Positions 7,851-15,530 are shown, numbered from the stretch's first letter. The stretch: DNA of 46,045 bases from Candidatus Uhrbacteria bacterium GW2011_GWE2_46_68 (GCA_001002765.1 LCMS01000006.1:1-46045); one strand, 5' to 3'. The notes: generated by a model not told the origin, from the sequence alone. Numbers and translations: made by a program.

Positions 7851-8405
7851 TCAAACGGTCATGATTTCTTCTTCTTTCTTCGTTGCCATATCCTCGATCC
7901 TGGTCGTATATTCTTTTGTCATCTTATCGAGTTCATCGAGCGTTTTAAATTTTTCATCCTCACCTATCTCCTTTGCTTTTTCCATGGCCATGACTTGTTC
8001 GCGCACATTCTCACGCACCCCGCGCGCACTCACCTTTGCTTCTTCTTCGCGTTCTTTCATTTGCTTCACAAGATGTCGGCGATTTTCTTCGGTCATTTGC
8101 GGCAGACTAATACGCACTGTGCTCCCGTCCACGGCAGGATTGATCCCCACATTCGCTTCTCGAATCCCTTTTTCAATTGCCTGGGTCATGGATTTATCCC
8201 AAGGTTCAATCACAAGAGTCTTGGCGTCTTGCGTCATAATCGACGCTACGCTTTTGATATCCATGATGGCACCGTAAGCTTGAATTTTGATATCTTCCAC
8301 AAGGGCGGGAGACGCACGACCGGTGCGTAAAGCATTGAAATCTTTTTGTAAATGATCCACAACGCTTTGAAAATCTTCTTTATGAGACACAAGAAATGCA
8401 TGCAT
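7851..8405 (-). CDS. frr: Ribosome recycling factor
   Basis: Splits the post-termination ribosome together with EF-G. At 184 residues it has the full family length. Signatures include the N-terminal helix with LRTGRASPALVEDI (about 26-39), PQMTEENRRHLVKQMK (about 105-120) and the C-terminal helix ending KKEEEIMTV. In many bacteria frr follows pyrH; here the UMP kinase lies at the far end of the window and frr instead leads glyQS. No SD is seen. It sits 13 nt downstream of the lipoprotein gene. Confidence 0.98.
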   Translation of the reverse strand: MHAFLVSHKEDFQSVVDHLQKDFNALRTGRASPALVEDIKIQAYGAIMDIKSVASIMTQDAKTLVIEPWDKSMTQAIEKGIREANVGINPAVDGSTVRISLPQMTEENRRHLVKQMKEREEEAKVSARGVRENVREQVMAMEKAKEIGEDEKFKTLDELDKMTKEYTTRIEDMATKKEEEIMTV

Positions 8406-8418
8406 ACAAGATGAATCG

Positions 8419-9468
8419 TTAATCGTCTAATTGAATGATGCCCACATACACGCGAGATGTTTCTGTGGGATCAATAACAAGAGTGTTTGGTGTTTTGGTC
8501 GTCTGAATTTTTGATGTGGTCCAGGTGGTTCCGCCATCCTGCGAACGATAAAATATGGATCCCGCGGCATAATATAATTTATTGGCATCATCAGGCGCGA
8601 TTCCAAACGCTCTGATGGAAACTTCTCCGGAGGCGGTAAGCAAAGATACGGGTTCCCATATTTCTCCTCCGTCAAACGAACGCAGTAAACCATAAGCCGT
8701 GGAAGCAATGACCACGCTTGTATTTTGCGTTTGCACCATCCCAAATACTTGATCGGCTTTTTTATAATCATCCAAAGATTCTTCTATGACGTTCCATGTC
8801 GCTCCGCTATCGAATGTTTTCAAAAACCCATCTTTGCTTGTAGACACAAGGATGTTGCGACTATCGGCATTGCTCACCAAAATATCCGTAATGGCCGAGT
8901 CTGAAGAGGTAACCGTACGCCATGTTGCTCCTGCATCTTCACTCTTTAGCACATCTCCGTTTGTCAGCCCTATCCACACGATTTGCGCATTGTACCAATC
9001 AACTGCAATGCGATGGACACTGACCTCGGCACGCGTCTCCACATACACCTCGCTGTCAAAATTGCGTCCGCAATCCACGGTCTTATATAACCTTTGATCC
9101 TTGGCAACATACACGGTGCACACATCGGTCGGATCCACTTCGACATCGCGGATATATCCATCTTTCAGCGCTTCCACTCGCGGCCTCATCCAACTTTGCC
9201 CGCCATCTTCAGTCAATAACAATCCTCGTTTTGATGTCCCCGCATAAAGCACAAGATGATCTTCCGGATCCATTTCCAAAATCGAGACTTCGGTGGAGGC
9301 AAGGGTTCCGAGTCCTTGAGACGTTAATACTAAAGTAGACTGTTCAAAATCTTCCCCACCATTGGTGGAAACAAAAACACCCGCATCGGTTTGTGAAGAA
9401 GAACTGCCGGAGCAACCGAATCCCAATAACACAACACTCGTTAAAAAAAGAAAAAAAGGGAGACGCAT
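8419..9468 (-). CDS. Lipoprotein with BNR/Asp-box beta-propeller
   Basis: A 349-residue secreted lipoprotein. The signal peptide (MRLPFFLFLTSVVLLGFGC) ends in a lipobox with the cysteine at residue 19, followed by a serine-rich linker. Seven Asp-box-like repeats follow: STNGGEDFE, TEDGGQSW, TVDCGRNFD, SEDAGATW, TFDSGATW, SFDGGEIW and SQDGGTTW. This count fits a seven-bladed propeller of the sialidase/Ycf48/photosystem-assembly type. No catalytic sialidase residues can be assigned, so a binding or assembly role at the cell surface is more likely. It is first in the frr-glyQS operon. Confidence 0.92.
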   Translation of the reverse strand: MRLPFFLFLTSVVLLGFGCSGSSSSQTDAGVFVSTNGGEDFEQSTLVLTSQGLGTLASTEVSILEMDPEDHLVLYAGTSKRGLLLTEDGGQSWMRPRVEALKDGYIRDVEVDPTDVCTVYVAKDQRLYKTVDCGRNFDSEVYVETRAEVSVHRIAVDWYNAQIVWIGLTNGDVLKSEDAGATWRTVTSSDSAITDILVSNADSRNILVSTSKDGFLKTFDSGATWNVIEESLDDYKKADQVFGMVQTQNTSVVIASTAYGLLRSFDGGEIWEPVSLLTASGEVSIRAFGIAPDDANKLYYAAGSIFYRSQDGGTTWTTSKIQTTKTPNTLVIDPTETSRVYVGIIQLDD

Positions 9469-9475
9469 AAAAAAT

Positions 9476-9622
9476 AAATTTCTAATGTCTAATATCTAAT
9501 GAAGGAGAGGTCTTAATTTCTAATTTCCAATTACTAATTTCTAATGAAGGAAGGGGATATTTTATTCAGACATGGCCGTAAGGCTCACTCATTGGAAATT
9601 AGGAATTAGAAATTGGAAATTC
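9476..9622. repeat. AT-rich palindromic repeat, copy a
   Basis: Made of iterated TTTCTAATTTCCAATT-type units and their reverse complements around a centre ATGGCCGTAAGGCTCA. The same family occurs in inverted orientation at about 12853-13014, where the centre reads TGAGCCTTACGGCCAT. The two copies flank holB and the first gene of the GC-rich island. No gene is seen within the repeat. Confidence 0.75.
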
Positions 9623-9625
9623 CTA

Positions 9626-10579
9626 CTATTCAATAAGCAAAATATGTTCGAGGGCTAAAAGAGGATTGAGTGAGGAAAGCGTTTGCTGACGCATCTCTAC
9701 AATAGCTTCCAAAACGCGCTGCCAATATCCTCGATCTTTTTTAAAAGCGGAATTTTTTGTTCCCTCCATACGCGGGGAACATCCAAGCTGCACCAGTAGC
9801 ATATCACGAAGCACGGTTTCCCAGGTGTGGAGAAGATGGTCGAGCATGTCTTGTCGCTTGAGTTCGTCTTTGGGAAGAAGTTCTTGAACAAGACGCAAAC
9901 GATCGGAAAGATCAGCATCAAAGAGTCTCATGGTCGAAGCAAATGCGGTTTCGATTTGCGCGCGAAAGGCGCTGTCCTCCACCAGTCTGATCGCACGCCC
10001 AGGAGCGCCGCCGGATAAAATGGCAAGTTGTTGTGCCTCCTCAAGATCCAATCCGCGTTTACGAAGCGCTGCGATAATTTCTTCTTTCGGGACACTGTGG
10101 AAACGCAAAATCTGACAACGTGATGCAATGGTTGCGGGAACCGATGCAATGGTTGAGGCGCAAAGAATAAAAAGCGTTTTTCCCGAAGGCTCCTCAAGAG
10201 TTTTCAAAAGCGCATTGGCAGCTCCCGCATGAAGAAGATGCGCTTCCTCGATTAAAATCGTTTTCCATCCACCGCAAAGAGCGGTCATGGAAAGCTGCTC
10301 ACGTAAATCTCGAATTTGCTCGACCGAGATCACTGTTTTGTATTTTCCTGTTTTCACGTCTTGCTCGCGCACTATCTCGATCATGTCAGGATGTGTTCCG
10401 TGTGTCCCTGTTCCTTTTTCAAAAAAGGAGGAAAGGAGGGTGCGCGCAATGGTTGTCTTACCCACATGATCGGGGCCGACGAATAAAAAGGCGTGGGAGA
10501 GGCGGTCATTTTCCTTCATGCGACGCAAAACCTCGCAGGCGCGTTTGTGTCCAATGATTCGATCAAAAGTACCGACCAT
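9626..10579 (-). CDS. holB: DNA polymerase III delta' subunit
   Basis: Clamp-loader AAA+ subunit that helps place the sliding clamp on DNA. At 317 residues the length is normal. Features are IIGHKRACEVL at the start, a P-loop GPDHVGKTT (about 34-42), the Walker B region ILIEEAHLL (about 110), ALLKTLEEP, the SRC motif in ATIASRCQILRF (about 150) and sensor-2 GGAPGRAIRL. The zinc-binding cysteines of the E. coli protein are absent, as in many delta' proteins. It stands alone, upstream of the lipoprotein operon, separated from it by repeat copy a. The -10 box lies about 10 nt before the ATG, so translation may be leaderless. Confidence 0.96.
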   Translation of the reverse strand: MVGTFDRIIGHKRACEVLRRMKENDRLSHAFLFVGPDHVGKTTIARTLLSSFFEKGTGTHGTHPDMIEIVREQDVKTGKYKTVISVEQIRDLREQLSMTALCGGWKTILIEEAHLLHAGAANALLKTLEEPSGKTLFILCASTIASVPATIASRCQILRFHSVPKEEIIAALRKRGLDLEEAQQLAILSGGAPGRAIRLVEDSAFRAQIETAFASTMRLFDADLSDRLRLVQELLPKDELKRQDMLDHLLHTWETVLRDMLLVQLGCSPRMEGTKNSAFKKDRGYWQRVLEAIVEMRQQTLSSLNPLLALEHILLIE

Positions 10580-10588
10580 AATGGGAAT

Positions 10589-10597
10589 AGTATAACA
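10589..10597 (-). promoter_or_regulatory. Extended -10 promoter of holB
   Basis: On the minus strand TGTTATACT (TG-n-TATACT) ends 9 nt before the holB ATG. A start about 7 nt downstream of the -10 box would leave almost no leader, and no SD is present. Confidence 0.55.
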
Positions 10598-10774
10598 CGT
10601 TACCCGCTGTTTCGAATGATGACATATCGTCTTTTAATACATTCTATGAGTAGGGTTTTCTCTTACATACACGTATCTCGTCTCTCTTTTGTATTTTGTC
10701 CTCTTTCCCCATACTCTCCCCTTTAAAGCTCGGTATCTTTTCGCTTACTTTAGCCAAATAACCATGCAGATGGC

Positions 10775-10803
10775 TTGACAAGAAGGCGAAAACATGATAT
10801 TGT
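10775..10803 (+). promoter_or_regulatory. Strong sigma70-type promoter for a leader RNA
   Basis: TTGACA (10775-10780), an exact 17-nt spacer and TATTGT (10798-10803). This is the best promoter in the window and points into the RNA at about 10809-10951 and on towards the GC-rich island. Confidence 0.8.
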
Positions 10804-10808
10804 GGTTT

Positions 10809-10951
10809 GTTCGAAAATAAAAAAGAAAAGAGTTCCATACAACTTCAAAGGGAGAGAGCCGCAGTCGCCGCGGTTAATCAGGCGACGGTTTAGCCAAGAA
10901 CCGATGATTTTGCGCATCTCCATAGGAAATTCGTAAAATCATCGGTTTTTT
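10809..10951 (+). ncRNA. Attenuator-like leader RNA or small RNA
   Basis: A promoter-driven stretch of about 143 nt without a credible ORF. GTCGCC (10864-10869) pairs with GGCGAC (10881-10886). CGGTT (10886-10890) can pair with AACCG (10899-10903). AACCG is also the 5' end of a 13-bp terminator stem, AACCGATGATTTT (10899-10911) with AAAATCATCGGTT (10935-10947), ending in a T-run to 10951. Pairing CGGTT/AACCG excludes the terminator, the usual logic of a riboswitch or attenuator. The next plus-strand gene starts at 11396. I recognise no known riboswitch consensus; a stand-alone sRNA is the alternative. Confidence 0.6.
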
Positions 10952-11395
10952 ATACTCCCAAAAACGACCGTTTCAGTCATTCGGAGGAGAGAGTCCCGTC
11001 TTTTTGACTCCAATAGGAGAAGGAAAGCGGCGGTTACCAGATGAAGAAACTCGGCCTTGTGCTGACTTTCTTCACACGCGTGGTAGCCATGGTCCACACC
11101 AGCCTTCGGGCAGGTCAATGGATCCAAACCTCCGGATGTCTGCAACGATCGGTTGCATGTTCCTTCCAAGGGATGCGATGCATGGGCACGCGTCCCGGAA
11201 AAATGAGGGAAATCCAATGTCGGTAGGGGCAAACGGCCGTTTGCCCAAATGACCGTTCGCCCCTACCGGATTTCCCCCGATTTTCCGGGACACCGTGTCC
11301 CGTGTTCAAGCCAAGAAACAAACCCCCCGATCGCGCCGATGCAAGACCCAAGTGGTCATTTGCTCGCGCGCGGTCAAACAACACCGGAGTACATC
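10952..11395 (+). other. Non-coding stretch before the GC-rich island, with 100-nt hairpin
   Basis: No credible gene. TGCAAC/GGTTGCA form a small hairpin near 11140-11156. From 11192 to 11291 a nearly continuous hairpin forms: the 5' arm GTCCCGGAAAA...GGGAAATCC...CGGTAGGGGC...AACGG matches the 3' arm CCGTT...GCCCCTACCG...GATTTCCC...TTTTCCGGGAC with few mismatches. GGGACAC/GTCCC (11287-11301) forms another. The AACGG/GGGGC motif recurs near 44970. CCGGAG at 11383-11388 is the SD of the gene at 11396. Confidence 0.6.
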
Positions 11396-12754
11396 ATGGC
11401 GACCACCGCCCCCCGCGCCACCCGCCGCTATGTCCGCCCCACCTCCCCCACCCGGACCCTCGCGAGCGACCCTGCTTGCGAGCTCAAGTTCGTCGACACG
11501 GCCACCGTGGCCATCGGTGACGAGAACGGCATGGACCTGAGCGAGATGGCCCTCGAGAACCTGGGCATCGTGCCCGAGGTCTTCGAGACCGAGACCGCCC
11601 AGCGCGCCCGCCGCGCCAGCCAGGACATGTTCCTGATGGTCGACGAGCTGTCGGATGAGGATGTCTGTGACTCGAGCTTCTTCTCCTTCAACGAGGAGGA
11701 GCCCGACGGCGACCCCGATCCCGAGACCGACACGGACTGCGATGACACCACCGAGGAGATCAAGTTCGAGGGTACCCCCCCGGACGGCCGCGATGCCCTC
11801 CGCTGCGAGCAGATGGCCCGACAGGCTACCGCCGAGGAGCGCGACCGCAATGGCCGCGCCAAGGCCAAGGCCCACCTGGCCAAGCTCGCCCGCCGCGACG
11901 CCGCCCGCCCCGTCCCCACCCCGGTCGTCGAGTCCGCCCCCGCCCCCGCCGAGCCCACCCGCACCGAGAAGCTCGAGAGCCTCCGCGCCGCCTTCACGGC
12001 CGCGGTCATGTCCAAGAACTTCTCCCTCGCCGACGCCCTCAATGCCCAGATCAAGACCCTCGTGGTCGAGATCGAGGCAGAGAAGGTGCAGACCGAGAAG
12101 ATCGAAGCCAAGGCCCAGGCCGTCGAGGAGGCCAAGCAGGCCGAGAAGAGGATCCCGTTCCTCCGCGGCAAGATCACCGAGCTGCGCACCGCCCTGTTTG
12201 CCCCCGGGAAGGAGATCGGAGAGTTGATCGCGATCTGCTCGGGGATCGCCCGCTACGAGTACGAGCTCAACGAGCTCGAGCTCAAGATCGCCCCGATCCT
12301 GGAGGCCCGCGCCCAGGCCGAGGCCAAGCGCCAGGCCGAGATCGCCAGCCGCCCCGCCCCCGCCGCACAGGCCCCCAAGGTCACCCGCCGCTGCAAGGTG
12401 TGCGGGAAGGAGATCAGCGGAGACGTGATGGTCCCCCACTTCGGTGAGATCGAACGGCGCCGTAGCCTGTCCCTCGACCCCAAGATGACGGTCGAACAGG
12501 TGTACGGTGACCTGTTCTTCCACCAGGAGTGCATGGCCAAGAAGGGTGGCATCCAAGGTCGGGCGTACACGCTCGGCCGTGGAAATGTCAACAAGAACCT
12601 CGAGATCTGGTGTGCCGGTCGCGGCCGCAGAGCAGAGGCAGCGGAGGAGCGCAAGCTCAACCGCGAGAACCCCACCCGCGATCGCGACATGTCCCGTCCC
12701 CCCCGCACCTGGTCCTCGGCCCCCCCGGCCAAGGCCTGGCGCCGCACGGCCTAG
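11396..12754 (+). CDS. Unknown GC-rich island protein A with C-terminal zinc-finger-like motif
   Basis: A 452-residue protein with no recognised family. The start at 11396 has SD CCGGAG 7 nt upstream; the longer frame back to 11249 runs through the hairpin and is rejected. Order: Thr/Pro/Arg-rich N-terminus (1-25); a segment with an acidic tract (about 90-125, EEEPDGDPDPETDTDCDD); a long charged, alanine-rich coiled coil (about 140-310); a cysteine/histidine cluster at about 342-395 (CKVCGKEI ... FFHQEC), which could bind zinc as a treble clef; and an Arg/Pro-rich basic tail. Codons are almost all G/C-ending, unlike neighbours on either side. No signal peptide. It might be a nucleic-acid or structural protein, but function is unknown. 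Confidence 0.8.
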   Translation: MATTAPRATRRYVRPTSPTRTLASDPACELKFVDTATVAIGDENGMDLSEMALENLGIVPEVFETETAQRARRASQDMFLMVDELSDEDVCDSSFFSFNEEEPDGDPDPETDTDCDDTTEEIKFEGTPPDGRDALRCEQMARQATAEERDRNGRAKAKAHLAKLARRDAARPVPTPVVESAPAPAEPTRTEKLESLRAAFTAAVMSKNFSLADALNAQIKTLVVEIEAEKVQTEKIEAKAQAVEEAKQAEKRIPFLRGKITELRTALFAPGKEIGELIAICSGIARYEYELNELELKIAPILEARAQAEAKRQAEIASRPAPAAQAPKVTRRCKVCGKEISGDVMVPHFGEIERRRSLSLDPKMTVEQVYGDLFFHQECMAKKGGIQGRAYTLGRGNVNKNLEIWCAGRGRRAEAAEERKLNRENPTRDRDMSRPPRTWSSAPPAKAWRRTA

Positions 12755-12777
12755 CCCCCCGCATCCCCCACGTACGA

Positions 12778-12850
12778 GGGCGACAATGACTTTGGTCAAC
12801 GTCGCCCGCCCCTCCGTATGGACGAACGATCGTTCGCCCCCACGGAGGGG
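12778..12850 (+). repeat. 73-nt double-hairpin module, copy 1
   Basis: Hairpin 1 (12778-12807): GGGCGAC pairs with GTCGCCC, with inner TGAC/GTCA. Hairpin 2 (12809-12850): CCCCTCCGT pairs with ACGGAGGGG, with inner CGAAC/GTTCG. It lies 24 nt after gene A. The same 73-nt module recurs at 13647 and 14858, each time after a GC-rich gene. Confidence 0.9.
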
Positions 12851-12852
12851 AA

Positions 12853-13014
12853 AAAATTTCTAATTCCTAATTTCCAATTTCTAATGATTGAGCCTTACGG
12901 CCATTGGAAATTAGGAATTGTCCGGCAAAGCCGGATCCCGCCATAGGCGGGAGAAATTAGAAATTAAGACCCCCCTTCCTTCATTAGAAATTAGGAATTT
13001 GAAATTAGAAATTT
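12853..13014. repeat. AT-rich palindromic repeat, copy b, with inserted hairpins
   Basis: Inverted relative of the 9476-9622 repeat (TTTCTAATTTCCAATT units, centre TGAGCCTTACGGCCAT). It carries an extra piece with TCCGGC/GCCGGA and TCCCGCC/GGCGGGA hairpins around 12920-12950. From 13015 to 13183 there is no gene, only a TGCCC/GGGCA hairpin near 13050-13068 and the motif GTTCCTTCCAA at 13118. Confidence 0.75.
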
Positions 13015-13183
13015 ACCCCCCCGACGCGCCTAAAGAGTTGTGCACAAAAATGCCCAGCTCCTCGGGCAGGTCCAGATCTTTGGTCAAAACCGGTTCGAGA
13101 TTGACGTTCCCTAGCGTGTTCCTTCCAACAACGGCGGATCAAAGCCCGCCAATCGCGTCACCAACCCCCCAGGAGAAGAAGCC

Positions 13184-13579
13184 ATGACGACCCAGAACAC
13201 CGCCCCCCGCGTCTTTGACAATCCCCGCTACAGCCGCACCGCCCGAGCTGCCATCGCAAAGTGGCACAGGCAGATCTTCCCCGTGGACGGAATCACAGAA
13301 GATATCTTGGTCGCACGCAAGGACCATGACCAGATCCACTTCTTGTTCACCCTGATCCGCGACGTGCTGGAGCACTACCAGGCCCTCCGCCTGGCCGTGA
13401 TCGACAACAGCAAGATGAGCAGGTCCGAGGCGGTCACCGCCGAGGCCGAGGCCAGGAAGCCCCTCGCGATGTTCCGAGACGAGATGAAGGAGGCGCACCG
13501 CGCCGACTGGCAGACCCGCAAGGACCGCCGCCAGTCCGACCACGAGGCCCCGGCCGCCGCCGAGCGTGCGACCGGCTAG
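13184..13579 (+). CDS. Unknown GC-rich island protein B
   Basis: A 131-residue soluble, mostly helical protein. SD CAGGAGAAG stands 5-10 nt before the ATG. A conserved-looking core VARKDHDQIHFLFTLIRDVLEHYQALRLAVID spans about residues 44-75, and the C-terminus is charged and Ala/Arg-rich. No family recognised, no membrane segment. Codon use is GC-rich as in A, C and D. It is followed by a long hairpin and double-hairpin copy 2. Confidence 0.78.
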   Translation: MTTQNTAPRVFDNPRYSRTARAAIAKWHRQIFPVDGITEDILVARKDHDQIHFLFTLIRDVLEHYQALRLAVIDNSKMSRSEAVTAEAEARKPLAMFRDEMKEAHRADWQTRKDRRQSDHEAPAAAERATG

Positions 13580-13590
13580 ACCCCCCCCCC

Positions 13591-13640
13591 GCAGGCTGGC
13601 CATCCCCCTTCGCTAAAGCTTCGGGGGACAAGCCTGCAAC
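13591..13640 (+). terminator. Hairpin after gene B (possible terminator)
   Basis: GCAGGCT (13591-13597) pairs with AGCCTGC near 13631-13637. An inner CCCCC/GGGGG encloses the 22-nt repeat (13608-13629) also seen at 2786-2807. No T-run, so intrinsic termination is uncertain. Confidence 0.5.
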
Positions 13641-13646
13641 GCACGA

Positions 13647-13719
13647 GGGCGACAATGACTTTTGTCAACGTCGCCCGCCCCTCCGTATGGACGAACAATC
13701 GTTCGCCCCCACGGAAGGG
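13647..13719 (+). repeat. 73-nt double-hairpin module, copy 2
   Basis: GGGCGAC (13647-13653)/GTCGCCC (13670-13676) with inner TGAC/GTCA, then CCCCTCCGT (13678-13686) with ACGGAAGGG (13711-13719) and inner CGAAC/GTTCG. It differs from copy 1 only at loop positions and one base of the last stem. Confidence 0.9.
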
Positions 13720-13747
13720 ATTTGCTCCCACCAGCACGGAGGAGACG

Positions 13748-13990
13748 ATGAACCCTTTTATCCAAAGACAATCGGCCTTGCCGGTCATCCAAGGACAAAA
13801 GGATGGCAGTCAAATGAACCGACTAAGCCTCGGCTTACTCTGCTCATACGCCCGACTGCCAAGGACACACATTCTTCGGAATCAATATGTCCAGTTCTTC
13901 TCCGGTCTTGTGGGCACATGCCCATGCTCTTTTCCCAAAACGGACGAGGTTCCCTCGCCCGCCCTTCCAACCCCAAGGAGTACCCCATGA
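13748..13990 (+). CDS. Possible small ORF coupled to gene C
   Basis: An 80-codon frame starting MNPFIQRQSALPV, with an excellent SD (CGGAGGAGACG) and ending in an ATGA overlap with the start of gene C at 13987. That arrangement would suit translational coupling. Against it, the C-terminal third is Pro/Ser-rich and does not look folded, and codon use does not match the island. It may be a leader peptide or a chance frame across structured DNA (GGCAGTC/GACTGCC pair within it). Otherwise nothing is seen between 13720 and 13986. Confidence 0.35.
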   Translation: MNPFIQRQSALPVIQGQKDGSQMNRLSLGLLCSYARLPRTHILRNQYVQFFSGLVGTCPCSFPKTDEVPSPALPTPRSTP

Positions 13991-14835
13991 CCTCCACCCC
14001 CACCGTGAACCTGGGCGGCATCGCTGCCCTCGCAAACTCTTCCCCCTCCACCGGCCGCCCCCAGCTCTCCGGCCAGGCCCGTCCCCCCTCCCGCCCCTCC
14101 AAGGAGCGCGTGGTGGGCGAGACCCCCTGCTACCGGCGGGAAGATCGTGCTGCCCTGTGGACCTGGATCAGCGACATCCTCGACTGGTGTATCGACCCGA
14201 TCGTGAAGATCTTCGGCGAAGACATGGTCAAGGATGAAGTGTTGTCCATGTGGCACACCGAGATCCACCGCGTGACGACCCTCGTCTTCGACACCCTCTC
14301 GATCGAGTACTTCAAGGCCCAGACCGAGGAGCTCGAGATGCTCCGCCGAGCCGCGATCGACCAGGCCGACCGGCAGATGTGCAACTTCCGGGTCGACATG
14401 ACCGCAGTCGCCGAGTACCGAGAGAATGGCGTCTACGTCAACTCGGTCGATGTTGAGGAGCGAGGCATGAGCCCCCGCGTCCGCCAGGCCCTGGCTCAGT
14501 GGATCGAAGCCTGGGGCCGCAAGATCACGGAGACAACCGCGCAGCAGCTCGTGTCCCGCAATGCGGACCGGCGCGACTTGCAGGTGATGTATCGGTACAT
14601 GGTCAATGTCCTCTGGTTCGCCAGGGTCATGGCCGAGATCAAGCTCCGGCTCGCAATCCGTACCAAGAATGAGGAAGTCCGGCTGCAGGCCCTCGACAAC
14701 CTCGATGGAAAGGGTGACCTGCAGAAGGCCTTGCCCAAATTCAACGAAGGAATGAAGAAGATGCGCGAGCTCGACCGCGCCGAGATGGAAACCCGCGACC
14801 AGGGCCAGGAACGGCCCCGACGCCAGTCGGCCTGA
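13987..14835 (+). CDS. Unknown GC-rich island protein C
   Basis: A 282-residue protein, start at 13987 preceded by SD CAAGGAGTACCCC. The N-terminus TSTPTVNLGGIAALANSS closely matches that of protein D (TIPRVNLDGIKALSATSS), followed in both by a Pro-rich disordered linker. The body (about 55-260) is helical and charged, with WTWISDILDWCIDPIVKIFG and later RVRQALAQWIEAWGRKITE; no membrane anchor is certain. The C-terminus is basic. No family recognised. An in-frame extension back to 13687 would translate the double hairpin and is rejected. The shared N-terminal tag suggests a common partner or destination for C and D. Confidence 0.8.
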   Translation: MTSTPTVNLGGIAALANSSPSTGRPQLSGQARPPSRPSKERVVGETPCYRREDRAALWTWISDILDWCIDPIVKIFGEDMVKDEVLSMWHTEIHRVTTLVFDTLSIEYFKAQTEELEMLRRAAIDQADRQMCNFRVDMTAVAEYRENGVYVNSVDVEERGMSPRVRQALAQWIEAWGRKITETTAQQLVSRNADRRDLQVMYRYMVNVLWFARVMAEIKLRLAIRTKNEEVRLQALDNLDGKGDLQKALPKFNEGMKKMRELDRAEMETRDQGQERPRRQSA

Positions 14836-14857
14836 TCGTCGGCCCCCCACGTACGTA

Positions 14858-14930
14858 GGGTGAGAATGGTTCAACCCCATCTCGCCCACCCCTCCGTATG
14901 GACGAACAATCGTTCGCCCCCACGGAGGGG
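14858..14930 (+). repeat. 73-nt double-hairpin module, copy 3
   Basis: Exactly 73 nt like the other copies. Hairpin 1 has changed sequence but kept pairing: GGGTGAG (14858-14864) with CTCGCCC (14881-14887), inner ATGG/CCAT. Hairpin 2 (14889-14930) keeps CCCCTCCGT/ACGGAGGGG and CGAAC/GTTCG. It sits between genes C and D. Confidence 0.9.
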
Positions 14931-14966
14931 AACATAACCACCCCGCTCAACAAGGAGGACACGGGA

Positions 14967-15479
14967 ATGACAATCCCCCGTGTGAACCTCGATGGTATCA
15001 AGGCGCTTAGCGCCACCTCGTCGGGACATGATCGTCCCGCAGGCGCGGCACAAAAGCCGCAGACCCAAGATCGCCGCCCCCCTCGCGATGTGCACAGGGA
15101 GGCAAAGCCCCGAGGCGATAGCCTTATGGGGCAGTGGCTCGGCAGATTCCTCTTTGAGGTAGATCATCGTCAAACGGGCATGGAAGCCCAGTTTGTGATC
15201 TTCTCCCAAGCGCAACGCATGATGCCTGCTCTCTTTACCGAGAGTATGGAAACCCTGCTTGTTGCCGGAGGAATGAGTAATATGGAGTGGCAAGCTCTGC
15301 ACTTCATGTTGATCAAGATGATGGCCCTTTCGCAAAAGGCCAAGATCAAGATGGCAAGGATGGATATCAAGGATGAAGCCGAATTGGCGGCCGAACTCGA
15401 GCGGATCGAAAAGCCGCTCGTTGATTACCTCGAGCGCCTCAAGACGGCGCACGAACGCGATTTTTCCGAGCGCGAGTAA
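14967..15479 (+). CDS. Unknown GC-rich island protein D
   Basis: A 170-residue protein; the ATG at 14967 follows SD CAAGGAGGACACGGGA. The N-terminal motif PRVNLDGIKALSATSS is shared with protein C, then a basic linker (about 25-52), then a helical domain (about 55-165) rich in methionine (FVIFSQAQRMMPALFTESM, LHFMLIKMMALSQKAK) and ending in charged helices. Codon use is less extreme than in A-C. No signal peptide; the methionine-rich helices are amphipathic rather than clearly membrane-spanning. No family recognised. Confidence 0.8.
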   Translation: MTIPRVNLDGIKALSATSSGHDRPAGAAQKPQTQDRRPPRDVHREAKPRGDSLMGQWLGRFLFEVDHRQTGMEAQFVIFSQAQRMMPALFTESMETLLVAGGMSNMEWQALHFMLIKMMALSQKAKIKMARMDIKDEAELAAELERIEKPLVDYLERLKTAHERDFSERE

Positions 15480-15491
15480 AAAATCTCGCGC

Positions 15492-15530
15492 GTTTCCCAA
15501 AGAAGTGAAGTTTTCACTTTTGTGGGAAAC
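15492..15530 (+). terminator. Hairpin between genes D and E
   Basis: GTTTCCC (15492-15498) pairs with GGGAAAC (15524-15530), with inner AAGTGAA/TTCACTT. It takes the place of the double-hairpin module here. No T-run follows. Confidence 0.55.

Noticed and set aside
11306-12799. A long open frame (497 codons) antisense to gene A
   Set aside because: It is Gly/Leu/Val-rich shadow coding caused by high GC in gene A. It has no SD, and the plus-strand gene has a good SD and varied composition.
9476-13014. CRISPR array suggested by the repeated AT-rich units
   Set aside because: The units are short, irregular and self-palindromic, with no unique spacers of constant length and no cas genes.
12918-13187. 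Short plus-strand frame ending at the start of gene B
   Set aside because: It translates repeat copy b and has no SD or protein-like character.
13687-13986. In-frame upstream extension of gene C
   Set aside because: It translates the double-hairpin module, and an excellent SD sits directly before the ATG at 13987.
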